Assembly (NCBI RefSeq): GCF_037975245.1
Contig: NC_092565.1
Coordinates: forward strand, 6,120,999-6,184,998
Source: Apostichopus japonicus
Taxonomy: Eukaryota > Echinodermata > Holothuroidea > Aspidochirotida > Stichopodidae
DNA: 64,000 nucleotides
Direction: 5' to 3'
A program made the position numbers and the translations under genes. Within the stretch, counting starts at the first letter, position 1. Every line of letters starts with the position of its first letter. This document shows positions 26,262-40,300 of the stretch, in pieces. The notes under the pieces were generated by a model that saw only the letters and a list, made by a program, of their open reading frames with translations, was not told where the DNA came from and made no database searches.

Positions 26262-28262
26262 CAGTGGCGTAGCTAGGGTATTGGTCAGGGGGGGGGGGCG
26301 AGAATGGTCTGTATGGGCGCTTTGGACTTTATCTAAGCGGAGCGCCACCCACAGGTTGGCGCGGAGTGTACAGAATTTTTGGGAGTAAAGATACTCCCTA
26401 GATCGCCGGAAATGACCCTTTTCCGGGCCTTGCTAATTTGCAGATTAACGAAGAATAAATAGGTGTCATCGCCAACAAAATGTGACAAATGTCAATAGGT
26501 AGATGAGAGCGCAATAAAATGCCAATAATCGGGGACAAACTAAAACGAATGACAGCGAATGACCGAATGACAATTGACTTTGTACAGGGTTAATTATCAT
26601 TTGCGAATGACAGCGAATGATAGCGAATGACAACGAATGACAACAACTTGGACAACGAATGACAACAACTTGGACAACGAATGACAACGAAGGACAGTGT
26701 TGAGAAGTGATAGAATGATAAACGGAGTGGAGTAAATGCGGTTATTGGTTTTCTGCGCAAAAAATGATTTGAGGAAAATCGCATCACGTGTTTGCAGGGT
26801 TTTGGTGTAATTTACGGATAGAAACCACAGGGAAAGTTTTTGTGTGAGATTGCGCTTGCGTGCTGTGCTTTTTACCTCTGTAGATTTATACAGAAAGATA
26901 ACTGAAGCCATTTCAAGATTATGGTATTGTTAGTTTCTAACAATTAATATCGGAAAAGTGACGTTAAATTTACTTTTTAAAACCAGACTTACAATTTCGC
27001 TTACTATAAGGTGCGTTTTTATCTTGTCCGTACTTTACTAGATCTAGATATCCACGAAGTATGAACTGTGATATCCGGTTGAAGCAAATGCTGTCATTAC
27101 TGTCATTCGTTTTAGTCAACGCAATTTTTTAGTGTGTACAACATATTGTCATTCGTTATGTGTAACGCAATTGTCATTCGTTTTAGTAACACCCCAATAA
27201 TCGCGATTAAGTAAAAAGTGGTAAATGTCTGAAAAAGGCGCCAGCAGTCCATTTGAGTCTGTCAGGGGTGGGGGGCATCCGCCCTTTGACTGTATGGACG
27301 CTCCGCCACTGTTGGGAGCGCAGTGTAGGAGGAGAAGGGGGAGGGGCGGTATTTTTTAACGGTTTGGGTGAGCGTCTGCAATAATGACATGTTATCGCAA
27401 GCGTTCAACATGCTCAAATAAAATGAATGAATGAGGAGGAATTCATATTACTTTTCAACCATTTTTTGAAACAAATTAAGCGAATTGATTGTTAGTAATC
27501 TTGAAATTGATTTTATCACGGTCATTGTCATGTTTCCCATATGTACCTTCCTCATAGAAAAGGAGGGAGGGCGAATCTGTACGTAATGTAATCAGAAATA
27601 CTTTTAAAATGACATCAAAGAGACTAAAAAAAATTTTCGACTTTGTTAATAATGATGTCTTTAAAGAGACACCGTAGATACGTTGCTCGGTTGGGTTTAC
27701 TGCAATAGCGGCACATGGAGACCAATATCCGCACTTAGTGGACCTAATGTTACAGTCGTGCATTGACCTTGAACAGAGGGGCCTACCGTGAAAACGTACG
27801 GAAAATTCATCCTTTTATATCTCAGCGAGACAAATCCACTGGATAAAGAAATACGACTCACAAGTCCTCAGATGTGGTCATTATAACAATCACATTAAAA
27901 GATATGTATGAAAAGCAGATTAAAGATATGATGGAAACTCAAATGTGGACCAAAAAACGATGTCCCTACGGATGCCGTCCAGTGACATTTACATAATTTG
28001 TGTGTAGTAGGTCCTGTAGCTCTTTTGTGGAAAAACTTTGGAATATGCTTAAAGTTGAGAGCTCATCCATGCTTTAGATTAATGAGGGACATATCATCAC
28101 GTTTTGATGAGGAGGGAGGCTGTTTTTAATTATTAACATAACATCTGGGTAAAAGGTACTGTAACTCTTTTCTTGGAGAAAGCTTGGAATATGCGGATAA
28201 GAGTCCGTCAGGGGGGGGGGGCATCGGCCCCGCCCCCTGACTGTATGGACACTCCGCCACTG
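26262..28262. mobile_element. 2.0-kb hAT-like non-autonomous element
   Basis: The left end CAGTGGCGTAGC and right end CTCCGCCACTG are inverse of each other over about 8 bp, and the element is flanked by an exact 8-bp repeat AGTCAGCC (26254-26261 and 28263-28270). No transposase frame is present. A near-copy of the right terminal ~55 bp (..GACTGTATGGACGCTCCGCCACTG) recurs internally and ends at about 27310, suggesting internal duplication or an older nested copy. A 663-bp element of another family is inserted at 26532-27194. Confidence 0.75.
26532..27194. mobile_element. 663-bp nested TIR element with 9-bp TSD
   Basis: The left end GGGACAAACTAAAACGAATG and the right end (reverse complement GGGTGTTACTAAAACGAATG) form TIRs. 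The exact 9-bp repeat CAATAATCG flanks it (26523-26531 and 27195-27203). A 9-bp TSD with GGG-type ends is compatible with a Mutator-like MITE. The interior repeats the GAATGACA motif many times, including a ~22-bp tandem unit (about 26600-26695), and in inverse orientation near the right end (27098-27185). No coding capacity is seen. Confidence 0.75.
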
Positions 28263-31156
28263 AGTCAGCCACGTGCTTCACAGTGACACAAATACCGTAG
28301 CAATAGGCTTGAATCATCCTTCACCGATGGCCTCGCGGGAAGACAATGAGTGCACTGGGGATTGTTACAGTCGCATCGATCTTAATGAGCCCGTCGTTAT
28401 ATGTAGACTATAATTAATGCGAATTCGTACTCTTGGGAACAACTGGCTTACGGTTTAAAAAAGTTGCCCCAGGTCCTTATGGACCCCACCCCTACCTCAC
28501 CCCTCTTCTTTCTCTCTCCCTCTGTGAATGAATGGATGGGAGAGAGAAATTTGTCAGTGATGTGCACTTCACACATGTGCATGTTTGCAATACCACGAGA
28601 AGAGCCCACCCTGACAATGTACTGTTTACTTGTCATAAACTTCCCCCTTCCCCTATCCGACATGCATGGCCACTCTAGAAAGAGAATTATTGCTGCATCA
28701 CTGACGTGGCAAACCACGCACTTACGGAAAAGATAATTTACTAGTGTACTGAAACCCATTAACTGACGTTGTACCAACATGAGGTCTCGGTGCGCATGTG
28801 CGCTCCGCAGGTCTGTTCTGTGGTTATATATTCTCTTCGCTTGCATGGGACCCATGGAGCTATAGATAGTACGACCCTCGTCTATTTTTCTCATCCCGAG
28901 GCCTTGGAATACTTAACTATAGACATTTGAACCGATTTTAATTTGAAAATCACTTGCAATATTAATTCTACGATATGATGGTCAGATTTATACTACTTTT
29001 CTGCCAGGGATATAAATCACACCAGGAGTTCGTTGTTTCCCGTATGCATGCCTTGTAGGGTCCTATTAGGGGACGAAAATAATATAGACCAACAAGCTGG
29101 ATTTGTCTAAGCATCCTTCCACACATTTACGATGGAAAAATATGTTAACATAATAAATGACTAACAGCGGAAGTTTGGGTGACTTTCCGGAATATTTTCC
29201 TGGACGTTAGCTCATAAACAGCGAAGCGACCGTTAGGGATCTAGCTGAACGTAGTACAACGTACCCTCATTGATGCAACAAAAAAAAAAAACAGGAATAC
29301 CTCATGAAGAATAAGTTTCCTTATCGGAAACAGCTTGTTCAATTCATTGATTAAGATTAACTTAAGAAGGGGTTTTTTAGGGATCAAACTGTGCCGAAGT
29401 CTCTAGCAAAATGTTGTTATGCTATTTTTCTTTCATTTTCCTCCTTCTCTTAATAAGGAGAATGTGAATAGTCATTTCCGGCAGCTTTCCGTTTACACAC
29501 GATCAGGGGAGTGAGTCACTTCATTACATCTTATGTTACATTAACTATTTATAGGCTTTAATTCTGATGGAAAATACGAGCCAAATGGTGTTTGGATTGT
29601 CTTGCAAATAAGAATTATATATATATAGAATACAACAAATACGAGAGCAAAGTTGTGTTTTCTTTATTTTTTATTACTTAGCGGAAATGTACATTACAAA
29701 TATATCATAATTTAATTTTCTGCAACAACTGCAAACTTATATCACAAAACTTTATTACACTAATTAAAACATCACTAGACAAGAGTATTTAACACGGACA
29801 GATACACAGCTACAAGCAACAGAAAAGGATGTAGAAAGTTGTGGGCTACATGATGGGAGGAAGGAGGGGGGGGGGAGATGGGATGAAGTGGGAATGAGAG
29901 GGAAGCAGGGACAGCTTGATCAAGATTTATTAGGCCTAATATCAAATCCTAAATTTTTGTCGATATAATCCTCTTGACTAGTGCAGTGTGCAGAATGTGC
30001 AACATTGCAGTCTTAAAAGGTGTGAAGACTCGCGCAAAAAGAAACGTCTAATGCCAGTAATCTGACCTAGTTTCGAATGAGGTGTAACAGAAGTGTTAGA
30101 CACCACCTTGATCCCAGAAAATACCACACAGCTTGCTACCGTCGGTAATTAGACACTAGTGTACAGTCAGTAAATACAGCTGCGGTCAATACCCACAGCA
30201 CATTGCACAAATGATACAGCGATGGACATTTCAGGTCAAGCTAAAGATAACAAGGTATCACGTTTCATTACTGTCTGCATTTTGTAGTGATAAGAGAAAA
30301 ACTTAACATGCAAGCAACGGAAATTTAACTTTTTCACAGGGCGGCACACGGTTTGGGGTGAGTCTTCCATGCCTTTAAGCTTGACAGTATTAAGTAGCAT
30401 ACTGATGTAAGGTCAACGTTCGGTAAACTTATTATCCATTCAACAAATCTAGCATTCTGATTGGTTGCAATTCTGCAGACAAACAACTGCATCATCAACA
30501 TTGAGACATGTGATTGGATTACACATCGATTCTATCACCATGGCGAGCAGTATACATCATGTTTGCAACAAAAACAACGACGACAAACATTCTGGTTAAG
30601 AGCTTCCGCCAACCCTTGCCACCAAAGCAAGCAGCATCAACCTCACATTAGAGACCTCAGATCAACAACTCCATTTATTTCATTATTATGCCTAAGATTT
30701 CAAAAATTCAGATTGCACGTTTTCTTCAAAATAATTCTTCCATCTCCTGGTTTCATCATTCCGCCATCCTGCCCTCAACCTGTTGCAGTCTCAGTGATGT
30801 TTCGTACGTTGTGTTGATGGAGGTCTTGGCAAGCAATTTTTGGCACCTTCAATAGTAGCATTAGCAAATGAAAAGAAAAGAAAAAAAAATGTAAAAGAAT
30901 TTACATAAATGTAGTTCATATCAGAAATAAACATGTTCCAAGGAAGGAAAATCAGCTGAAAGCTGGTAACGTTAGGGTCTATGTGTGCACACCCATGCAC
31001 TCAACAAAAACATGTCACCTTTGCATTAATTGCATAATTGACTCAAGAGGGAACTTCCCTGCCAATGAAATACTGAAACCATTCTGCAATGTCTCTTTTG
31101 AACAGTACGACAAAGGAAAGGAAGGAATAAGGATGCATCGTACTTTTTTCTTTATC

Positions 31157-31162
31157 TTTATT
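31157..31162 (-). terminator. Candidate polyadenylation signal of HAUS8-like gene
   Basis: TTTATT on the plus strand reads AATAAA on the minus strand, about 294 bp after the proposed HAUS8-like stop. A second one lies at 29663-29668. Which is used cannot be decided from sequence. Confidence 0.35.
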
Positions 31163-31455
31163 ATTTTTCTCGCTACTCTAAGTACGGTTGGAAGGTTGTG
31201 GTTTGAGCAACAACAAGAAATAAAGAGCATAGATTAACCTAAAAAGAGAATGTAAAACTTGCCTCATACAGGCCTTACAAAAGAGACACAAACCCAATCA
31301 CTTTCATTGGTCTTTGCGATAGATATACTTGTCTGTCAACTGTTCAGTAAACGACGGAGTAACAAACACTCACTTTCAGTGAGGGGAATCTTACAGGGAG
31401 TAAAAATGTTTGCAACGTTGATCATCAAAAAGAGACGGGATAAGAAACGGTAGAA

Positions 31456-34400
31456 TTACCTCTGAAGTTCCTTATCTTCTGCTCCAACAGCTTTGTCCAG
31501 AGCCTGCAAGGCCTTTGAGAATGTCGCAGTCTTGGTCGTCTTGTCTTGCAGCGTGGAGCTGATGGTCCGTAATATCTGTTCACTCTCTGACAGGGCTGTC
31601 AGAAGTTCATCTGAGAGGGAGGTGGAAGGAGGCGCAAAAGATTCAGAAATACAGGATGGGATGGTTAATGATGAATGGCCATCGACACATTACAATCTAT
31701 ACTGACAATTTAAAAAGGCTAAGCCTACCCATCAATTTCCCCGACAAAGTGCTTGAATACCGGTTTGTTTTTTATAAAGTGTTGATATTTGAGGTCCCTT
31801 CATGCATTAATACCTCCATCCGTAATTTATCACGCGCCAGCGATTTCCCCTCCTTAATATAAGGGATGAAGGACACAGATTGTAATTGATGTCAATTTGT
31901 TGTAACAGGATTCAATAGATCTTACAAAACTTTGGTGAATATGCTGTGCAGCAGGAAGAATTTTCATGGTTTTGTTTTATCAAATTCAAAGTGAAGAAAT
32001 CTAATGATAAATGTCAGACCCTCCGAAAAATGGACTGACTGACCAAATGCAGCCAAGAGGTGCCTGGTCATTTACCTCGGACAAGAGGTCAGAGTGGGAC
32101 GACGGTAGGAAGACAATTTCATCTCACATGCCCATTATATGGTTATTTAGAGAAGAAAAAAAAAGGCAAGGATGTAAGAGGAAATTTCTAAGGAGTACTT
32201 CTTGCACCCACCACAACCTGCCTGGGACATAAATAAAACGTTAGAAGGGCAGTTGCTTAGACTGGACTCAAATTGACCCCAAATTCACGAATGGTAAGTT
32301 TCATCACGACAGCTCTGATCCTTAACAATGTGAATAAAGTGACAGAAAACTTAAAAGTTTATTATGGAGATTTGACATCAGTGCTAATGGTGTTTGGTCT
32401 CCAGCCCTTAAACCAGAGGTTCAAAATATCCAACTCTGACACCCCAAAAAACTGCCGAGTCTTACCTTGGAATGCCTCTTCATTCTGAGGGAGGAGGACC
32501 CCAGTGGTCCCTATTTGATGTCGGGTGGTGTCAAGGGCGTGGGCCAGGGTGCTATACTGATTCTGGAACTGTTTCAAATTAGCTGCAACTGGTCCAAGGC
32601 CTACTTTCTACAAGAGAAAAATGACAAAGGAAGCAATTTGTAAGATATTAGGCTGTGTGATGCCAAGGATCACCATATAAGCATTTCTAGGAATTTAAAG
32701 ATATTTTGGCAAAATCCCAGGAATTTTCCAGGATTGAAATCTGCTCCTTCAATTTTCATGGCCCTCTCTTAAGGATTTCCATGACTGGGTGAGTGCTATA
32801 CTATCACCCATCCCCTAACATTTCCTCCCTTCGGATAACGTTTTCAATGTTTTCAAGGTAACATACCTGGATATCTAACTGCTGATCCAAGCTGTTTGCA
32901 TGCCTCAGTCGAGCCAATTTCAACTCCAAATCTCTTTTCCTGGCTAAGAGGGATTCGTTCTCTTGGTGTAAAAGATGTAACTGTGACTGAGAATCATACC
33001 AAACAGAAGGATTGTATGAACTCTATACATTCAATGGTAACAGCTTTGACTTCACCACTAGATTATGGTACAAAATGGATGCTATTATAGGTATATCATA
33101 ATTTTAACTAATCTTACAAACACCTTTAGAATGGGAAACAATTGTAAACAAATAGTAAAAGTAAAGACAGTACAATTGATTTATTAAATCATTACATATC
33201 ATACTTAACGAAAATAATAAAAGATCCATTAATCCATAACTTTTGGATATCGAACATATTTTGATACTACAAACACAAATTGATGTTAACAAACCTAAAA
33301 ATTCCAAATTTAAACAGAATGATCCAAATAATTACCATCGCTTCTTGTTCTTGGTCCTGCTTCTGTTTCCTCATCTGAAAATATATAGAAAAAGTAAATT
33401 TTTCTATTAGTTTTGACATAAAGGCCCTTGTTTGCACATTATAAACAAGTTTAGTGCATTTGGTCATACCTCATATTATGAAGAAGATATTGGGAGATTA
33501 TATGGCATACTTAGGAATATTTTTTTTTCCCAAACAAAGTGTCAAATTTACATACAATTAATTTTTTAATAACTTTAGTGCATGATGTCTAGATAGCAAT
33601 TGCCTAGTGATCCTCAGGGTCAAGGAGCTATTATGAATTCAAAGCAAGACATACACACTTTCTATTTTCAGGATGTGTTTTCCAAATTTCATAACAGGCG
33701 GGTGGGGGTGGGCTAGGGGGTGGCAGGAATATCATACTTTAGGGCCCCAGAGGGTGTTCATATAGAACTGCTGCTTTTACAACCAACTTTTGCTAGTTAC
33801 ACCTTTCTTCTTCTCTGGGATCAAAGTTGATGTACCTTGTTGTTATAATAATGCACACACACTTCAAAAGCTTTGCTTATGTTGTTATTTTGTTTAATGT
33901 TACAGGTTTGTTTCTCTTGAAGTGGGATAAATTTCTAATCTGAGGTCAAGGTTTCAACAAAAGTGCAATTCTATCCATTAAAGGTGATTGTTATCTGCTC
34001 CTGCGACTAAATTATTCGTACATTACAAAGTAAATACTGAATGTTAGTAAAAAGAAAATTTGAGTTCAGTTGCAATGGTTATGTTTGATTATGATGATGA
34101 CGCAACGCAGCCGTTACCGGTAACCTTCATACGTAAGAACGGTTTCTTGAACAAGTCTCACCTTTGATTCTAAGAAGACCATTTGTAAATATCTTGCATA
34201 CATCTTATCCAAATCGTACTGTGATATGTCCTTGGAATGCAATAGATCAACCTACAACAAAACATACAAAGAATGAGAATATTCATAAAATAATTGCAAT
34301 TTTTTTTTTTCTTCAAACATGCTCTTTAGACCTTTTAATAGTTTTGTTTTACTTTTTCAGTATTCTAGGAATTGCCCAAATGTTGTGATGCCTATAGGGA

Positions 34401-37333
34401 ACATTCAACTGTCTTTCAACACTTGCTTTTGTGTACAAAACTACAATTTGTATATTTTGGAATTATTTTGTAATTGTTTGTCCTGTCCCTTTTTTTCCTT
34501 TTTTGGTATTTCAGAGAGCCTCTGCTCTTTGGTACACCACCTCTGTTCTTTCCTTCTTTAACTTTTGTTTATCAATTTCTTTCTGAATCCATTCTTTGTT
34601 TGTAGAATATAAATTTTTTGTGAATCAGTTTTCTGTTCATAAAAGTGGAAATAAATCATCTTGAATCATGAAAATCAAATGTGACTTGACCTGATATTGT
34701 ACCATAAAAAAGTATTATTTAAAAAAATTGCCTGCTTTGGATCATATTTGAAAAGAATAATACTGTAATACTGGTATACTTTAATGTTACACATGAAATG
34801 GTATATGTATTATACTGTAGAGAATAAAACAGTACCATAATGCATTGGTATCACCCCTTGGTATACATTAAGGTTACCAATGGAGGCGGGATACTACACG
34901 TGGCAGAAAATGCAAGCAGGCAACCACTTTATAACCACATCTAGGCATTATTGTGTGGATATATCTTATAGAAAGAACATTTCTATCAAACACACACTTC
35001 GTATGTATACATCCTTCACAAACAAGAACATTTGCTATGGATATGTCCTAGTGAGGGGTGAGGGCGTTGTGGTCAAGTGGTTAAGGCAGTGGACTTGTGA
35101 TCTAAGGATTGCAGGTTTCGAGTCCTGGCCAGATCATTGCATTGTGTCCTTGGGCAAGGCACTTTATCTCCATTGCCTCTCTTCACCCAGGTGTATAAAT
35201 GGGGACTTACGAGGTAACTTGTAAATATAGTCATGTGCGCCAATTTCTGGCTGCACCCTATGGGACTTCCCCGGGGGACACGTGGTTGTGGTGCACTGTG
35301 GTGCCCCATGAGAGATTGATTGAATTGTGCACAATTTGGTGTGTAGGTGTGACAAGTTACCAATGACCAGGGATTAAGTTGTAAAGTCGTGTGAGAGGGC
35401 CTTGGCCTTGAGCAAGACTGTAAACCTTCAGCTTTAACTTTAACTGGGTGAAACAACAGAAAGAATGCTGAATATCTGGAGAGGACAGGTAAAGTCTTTT
35501 CCCGGTCGACCGAGGTTCCTGGCCAGTGCATGTAATCAACATGGCCAAGCTTTAATAGACTGCAGTGGATATCACTTGATCGCATTGTCACACACCTTTG
35601 GTCCTTTCTTTGAAACTGAGATTCCTTCTCTTGTGTCATCGAACCTACTCTCCAAAACCGCTGCTGGATCTGTGGAAGAACAAAAAAAGAGCAAGAAATT
35701 AGTAAAATTCAGCCTGGAAGGCAATTATTTACAAAAGTTCCAAAAATCAAATGGCTTGTACTTTAACACTCAATGTGGGATGTTCGTCCACATAACAACG
35801 TATTCTGGCTCATTTTGCATTTGGTGTGTGCCATTTGGAAGACCATTCCTCAGATGGGAAACTGTAAATAGCTTCCAGATGAAAAACCAACTGTAGTTTA
35901 GCCTAACAGGGTGTAAAGCCAAGACCTACCCAATGATAGGTTACAATGCTTCCAAAGCCACCGCCTTCATCCACCCCACCTGACCATAGAGCAAGGGTTA
36001 AATAAATACATTGAAATAAACAATTTCAGATAAACGTTATTGATGTGGTGTATCTTCTCTTAGATAGATGAAAGGCTTATGGATTTTTTTGAAATTGTTT
36101 ATCATTCTACTCACCTTCTCTGAGGACTGACAGGTCCGGTGCAATGGCCGATATATTGCTGACACCGGAGAGGGCCGACGTATCGATGGGTCTGTGGTCG
36201 GGGAAGAAGGACCCATTCAGTGCCGGGGTAGAGGTGAATAGCTCCTTATCCCCGGTACCTCTCTCCATAGGCGTGTAACTGAGACCACCGTGCAAGGGTA
36301 ACTTCTTGGGTTTATGTCTGCTTGGTCTGACCGATGAACTCTGCAGAGGCGGTTTCTGAGACGGCTTTTTCATCTGAAATAAGTGAAGAGGAAAATATGA
36401 CCATTTCAAATGCCAATGTTTGGATTGCTGCTAAAAGAAATCAGAAGTTGGTGGCCTAAGGAGTATAAAAAAAAGGGCCATTTTAGATAATAGGCACACA
36501 AACATCGCATAAGGAACATGAGTGGATTCGTTGGGAAATAGAATGTCTACAAACATGGTTCCGTGCCTTCCAGAAGATACTGGTTTCTTCTGGAAGAATG
36601 CAAAAGATTGGTTTACACTGCACTTAATTTCCACTTTGTTTACCACATTGGAAGGAACCTGGAAAGCCTGTCTGCATGTTACTCCAGTAATAAAATCCAA
36701 CCAGACCTACTTCAGTGGTGGAGTACCCTTATTACCTTATCACTGGGTCTGGTCGTTTTCGAGGCCGTTCTGGTCGACGATTTACCTCTGGTGGTAGAGG
36801 GCGGTGCCGCCGTCGTCTTACTGACGCTCTGCATGTATCTCGATGGTACGATATGACCTCCACGACCTGTTGACGAGTGAATAGACTAAAACAATGAATG
36901 AAGGAAGCTCTCTTCGTCATCTGTAAATATTTACAATTCACAGCCTAAAAATTAGAAATCAAAATGACCTTTGAATTATTTAATGATTAAGGCACAATGA
37001 GGTCACAACAGCATTTCCTTTTCATTTTGGTTCATATTTTTCAATATATATTGAATATTACTGATGATGGGGTTTCTTCTTTTTGCGAATGACAAATTAT
37101 TGCAAAAAGCAGTTTTATGCAATGAAAATTATGTCTGTTTAGGAACATTTTGGTATTTGTTGTCTAAACTATTAGCAAAAATATCAAATTTGATGTAAAA
37201 ATCTGGTTTAAAGAGAGGACTATCAGCAAAGACAAGACCCCTTCTCTCCCCCCTCCCAAAAAAACTGAGCATAGTACCCTGTTTCTTTTTCTTCTTCTCC
37301 TTGGTTGAAGTAATGCTGTCATCTTTGTCTGGT
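31456..37333 (-). CDS. HAUS8: HAUS8-like exons 8-16: conserved basic motif and coiled coils
   Basis: Exon 8 encodes a Lys run (residues ~310-316) and exon 9 the GGHIVPSRY motif and Ser/Thr/Lys-rich sequence. Exon 10 (36373-36115) is basic then Ser/Asp-rich and ends near SAIAPDLSVLRE. Exons 11-16 are Leu/Glu/Lys/Gln-rich with heptad spacing (QLHLLHQENESLLARKRDLE in exon 14). The last codons are CTT CAG AGG TAA (stop 31458-31456). The AGG TAA overlaps a possible donor AG|gtaatt, so further 3' exons cannot be fully excluded. The largest intron of this block (32987-33335 to 35595 region) contains a SINE at 35062-35445. Confidence 0.88.
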
Positions 37334-40300
37334 CTAGAGTGAACGAACGGAACAGAAAGAAATATTCAACCAAAACAGTTTATTACTGCAGTCAAGGTGC
37401 TTCACGGCCAGGGAATCCTTTCTGCCAAACACACAACCGATGATAACTACAGTGGCTGTTGTAACAGTTTTTTACAGTAATCAAGGTGCCTCAAGGCCGG
37501 GGAATCCTGTCTGCGAAACGCTCAACAGATAATAACTACCGTGGATGTCGTAACTGCAGTCCAAAGCAACAGATGTGTCTTCGTCATTACTTGCAAAAGC
37601 TTTCATGGCTTGCCAACTGATAGATGGCTGAAAATACTGTGTAGTCTAAATAGATACTTCTTGCTTGGATTGGATTAGTACAGGTCCAGGAAACCAAGCC
37701 TAATCATTACTTATCAAGTGTGAATTTATTCAATTTCACTTTAGCCATCAAACACCTATATCCAAATGGAGCATGAAATGTTTATTCTGCTTAATGATAT
37801 TGTTTTGATACATAACTGTTTCCTTTACTATATTCATTTGTTTTATTTTTGGTGTTATTGTAATAAATCTTCTATAGTAATAATTCAAAGGTTTGTCTGT
37901 TCTCTTTCAGTTCATATCATATCCGTTTTGCTATTTTCACTTTCTGGAAACATTTTTTTTTTTTATTATTACAATTTTCTATTACCTCTTCAATGCTGAA
38001 ACTAGCACTAACATTTAAACTGACTTATTAATGCTACAACATTAGAAAGATATTAGATACATCTGGACCCAACTGACCTCACTCTGTCTGTACTTTGACC
38101 TTTTCCAGAAGAGATGAGCGCATCTTTCAAAGCCAAGCTATCTCCGAGATCGTCCGTAACATCTGATGCAACACTACCCTCCATGTCTTCAAAGGCTAAT
38201 TTCTTTGCTACAAATATAAAGACAAACACTGTATCTTAAACTCTCCAAAATTACGTCATATTCTTAATTTTTCGATATCAGAAGCTGTCCGATTGGTCAG
38301 TATCTGAAAATCTTCAAGGCCCTTTGTGAAGAGAGTTTATTAGTTTAGTTAAAAACCTAGGAGTGAGGATGCCCACAGAAGCACATTTGAAACCATATCC
38401 ATGTTTTCAATATGACTCTTGGTGGACCCCAGCATATGTCAAGCCTTCTCTTTTTCGCTGTCTTCGAGAATTTACGAGGCGGGTAACTGTCGCTTGCGAC
38501 AATTACTACATACTGCTAAGTAACATCCCTAACTACCTCATCATCTGCAAACAGATACTGAGGCAGGTATTAAAGGCATCTTTCATCATCACTGCATTGC
38601 CATCACCATGAAGAACAAAGATGTGTCCAAGTGAAAAGAACAGAACTTAACCTTATTTCCCAATTCACAGAACAGAAATACCAAATCTACAGAAGACAAT
38701 ATCCTGCTCAACACCACAGCAGAGCAGTAACTCTGTATAGTTCAAGAGAATCTGGCTCCTGGCGGTGGGTATTCGAACCATAGCCTAATGATTATGGGGG
38801 CCCAAACATTGTAACAGCTACTCTATGCCTTTACCTTTAACTGTACTATTAATCATCGGAGTGGCACGATGACAATTTTCAAATTTTTCGTATCGTGAAT
38901 TCCTTACCTGAAGACGTCACCGTGGATACTACATCCACCGGATCGACCTTCCTTTGCTGGTGATGATCCTCATCGGGATCGGGCGATCCATTTCTTTTGA
39001 TTGACATAGAAGGCACCTGGTCGATGGCAATCTTGGCCGCAGCTTCGACCGACCCAGTATCTCTGAAGGTAAAATTCAAGACGGATATTAATCGTATTCT
39101 TATACAGTAGTCCAGAGTTAGTTTTGGGTTTTCTTTACTGTTGATCTGCCGTTAGACACTAACTGAAATCGACTGATCAATTTAACTGTTCAAACAAAAC
39201 CAGAAGGCCAATAGGCTGAGTGATTCCTTGCCAAGTATATGAGAATAGTTCATTTAAATTGTGCACAATAGTTCATCTAAGTTTTACATTTGATGTCATT
39301 GTGTTTACAAGAGTTGGCCTCTTTTGACTACAAATTTCCTTTGACCTTGGTGGAGAACACTACGGATCATGCATTCATCATGGTGCATCCACATGCAGAG
39401 TATGAAGTTCATGTAAGCATCCACTCTTGGAGGTACAGAGTTAACAAGGTTTGCTGCCTTGAACCTCTGTTGACCGCAGGAATTTCATTTTAAATGTCAA
39501 CACTGCGACATGCCTATACCACATGGCCGAGTGTGAAGAAAACTAATGAACTAACCAATTAATGGGATGACAAAAAATAGCTTGCTTCAACTATCAACCC
39601 AATTAATCAAAATCAGGGATAACAGACACCATTGATAATACTGTATATAAACCAGGGATAACATAGAGACCAGGGATAATATAGGCACCAGGGATAACAG
39701 ACTCATGGGATAAAGCAGACACCATGGATATTACATAAACCTGGGGATAACATAGACACCAGGGATAATAATTAAATCAGGGCTAACATAGACACCAGGG
39801 ATAATATAAACATGGGTACTAACCTGAGCTGACCTTCTACTGCTGATGGTGCATGGCATATGACCTTAGCCGGGGACTTGACCATACCCGTCTGCACCAT
39901 GACTTCGGTGGCTGTGGGGTCCAAACGACCTCCACTCGCATCCACCATCAAGATCGACTGATCCTTACTCCTGTTCACTCTTGTTTTTGTCTAAACATAT
40001 ATCAAAATGACAGAAAAAAATTATGCATCATAAGTTATTTATAACACCTATAATGTTTTACAAACTTCAATCTACTTCCTGTAAGATATACGGACAATTG
40101 CATCGCTGAAACTGAAAGGATCGGGACTTCGATTGTGGTTATGAGTCTAAGAGACACTTGTCAACACACATGATAAATGCTTACACTGCACAAGACCACA
40201 TTGTTGAAAATAGTTTCTTTTAAAAGTAGTATGGAACATAAGCCCTTTCATAATATCATTATGTGCTAAATGACCTTTAATCATTAAGTACTACCATAAC

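Larger units (their letters stand above)
24233..31455. other. Intergenic region upstream of RNF139-like and downstream of HAUS8-like
   Basis: The region should include the RNF139-like promoter at its left end (no TATA box recognised) and the HAUS8-like 3' UTR at its right end. It contains a 348-bp MITE (25332-25679), an ATC trinucleotide repeat (26038-26080), a nested pair of transposons (26262-28262) and many poly-G tracts. A 148-codon open frame at 28448-28894 on the minus strand has no recognisable domain. I see no additional gene. Confidence 0.75.

Noticed and set aside
28448-28894. 148-codon minus-strand open frame
   Set aside because: No domain, mixed composition and no consistent neighbouring exon; its length is within chance for this amount of sequence.
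38755-38830. tRNA-like B box GGTTCGAATAC on the minus strand
   Set aside because: No convincing A box or cloverleaf could be drawn; at most a fragment of a tRNA-derived repeat.
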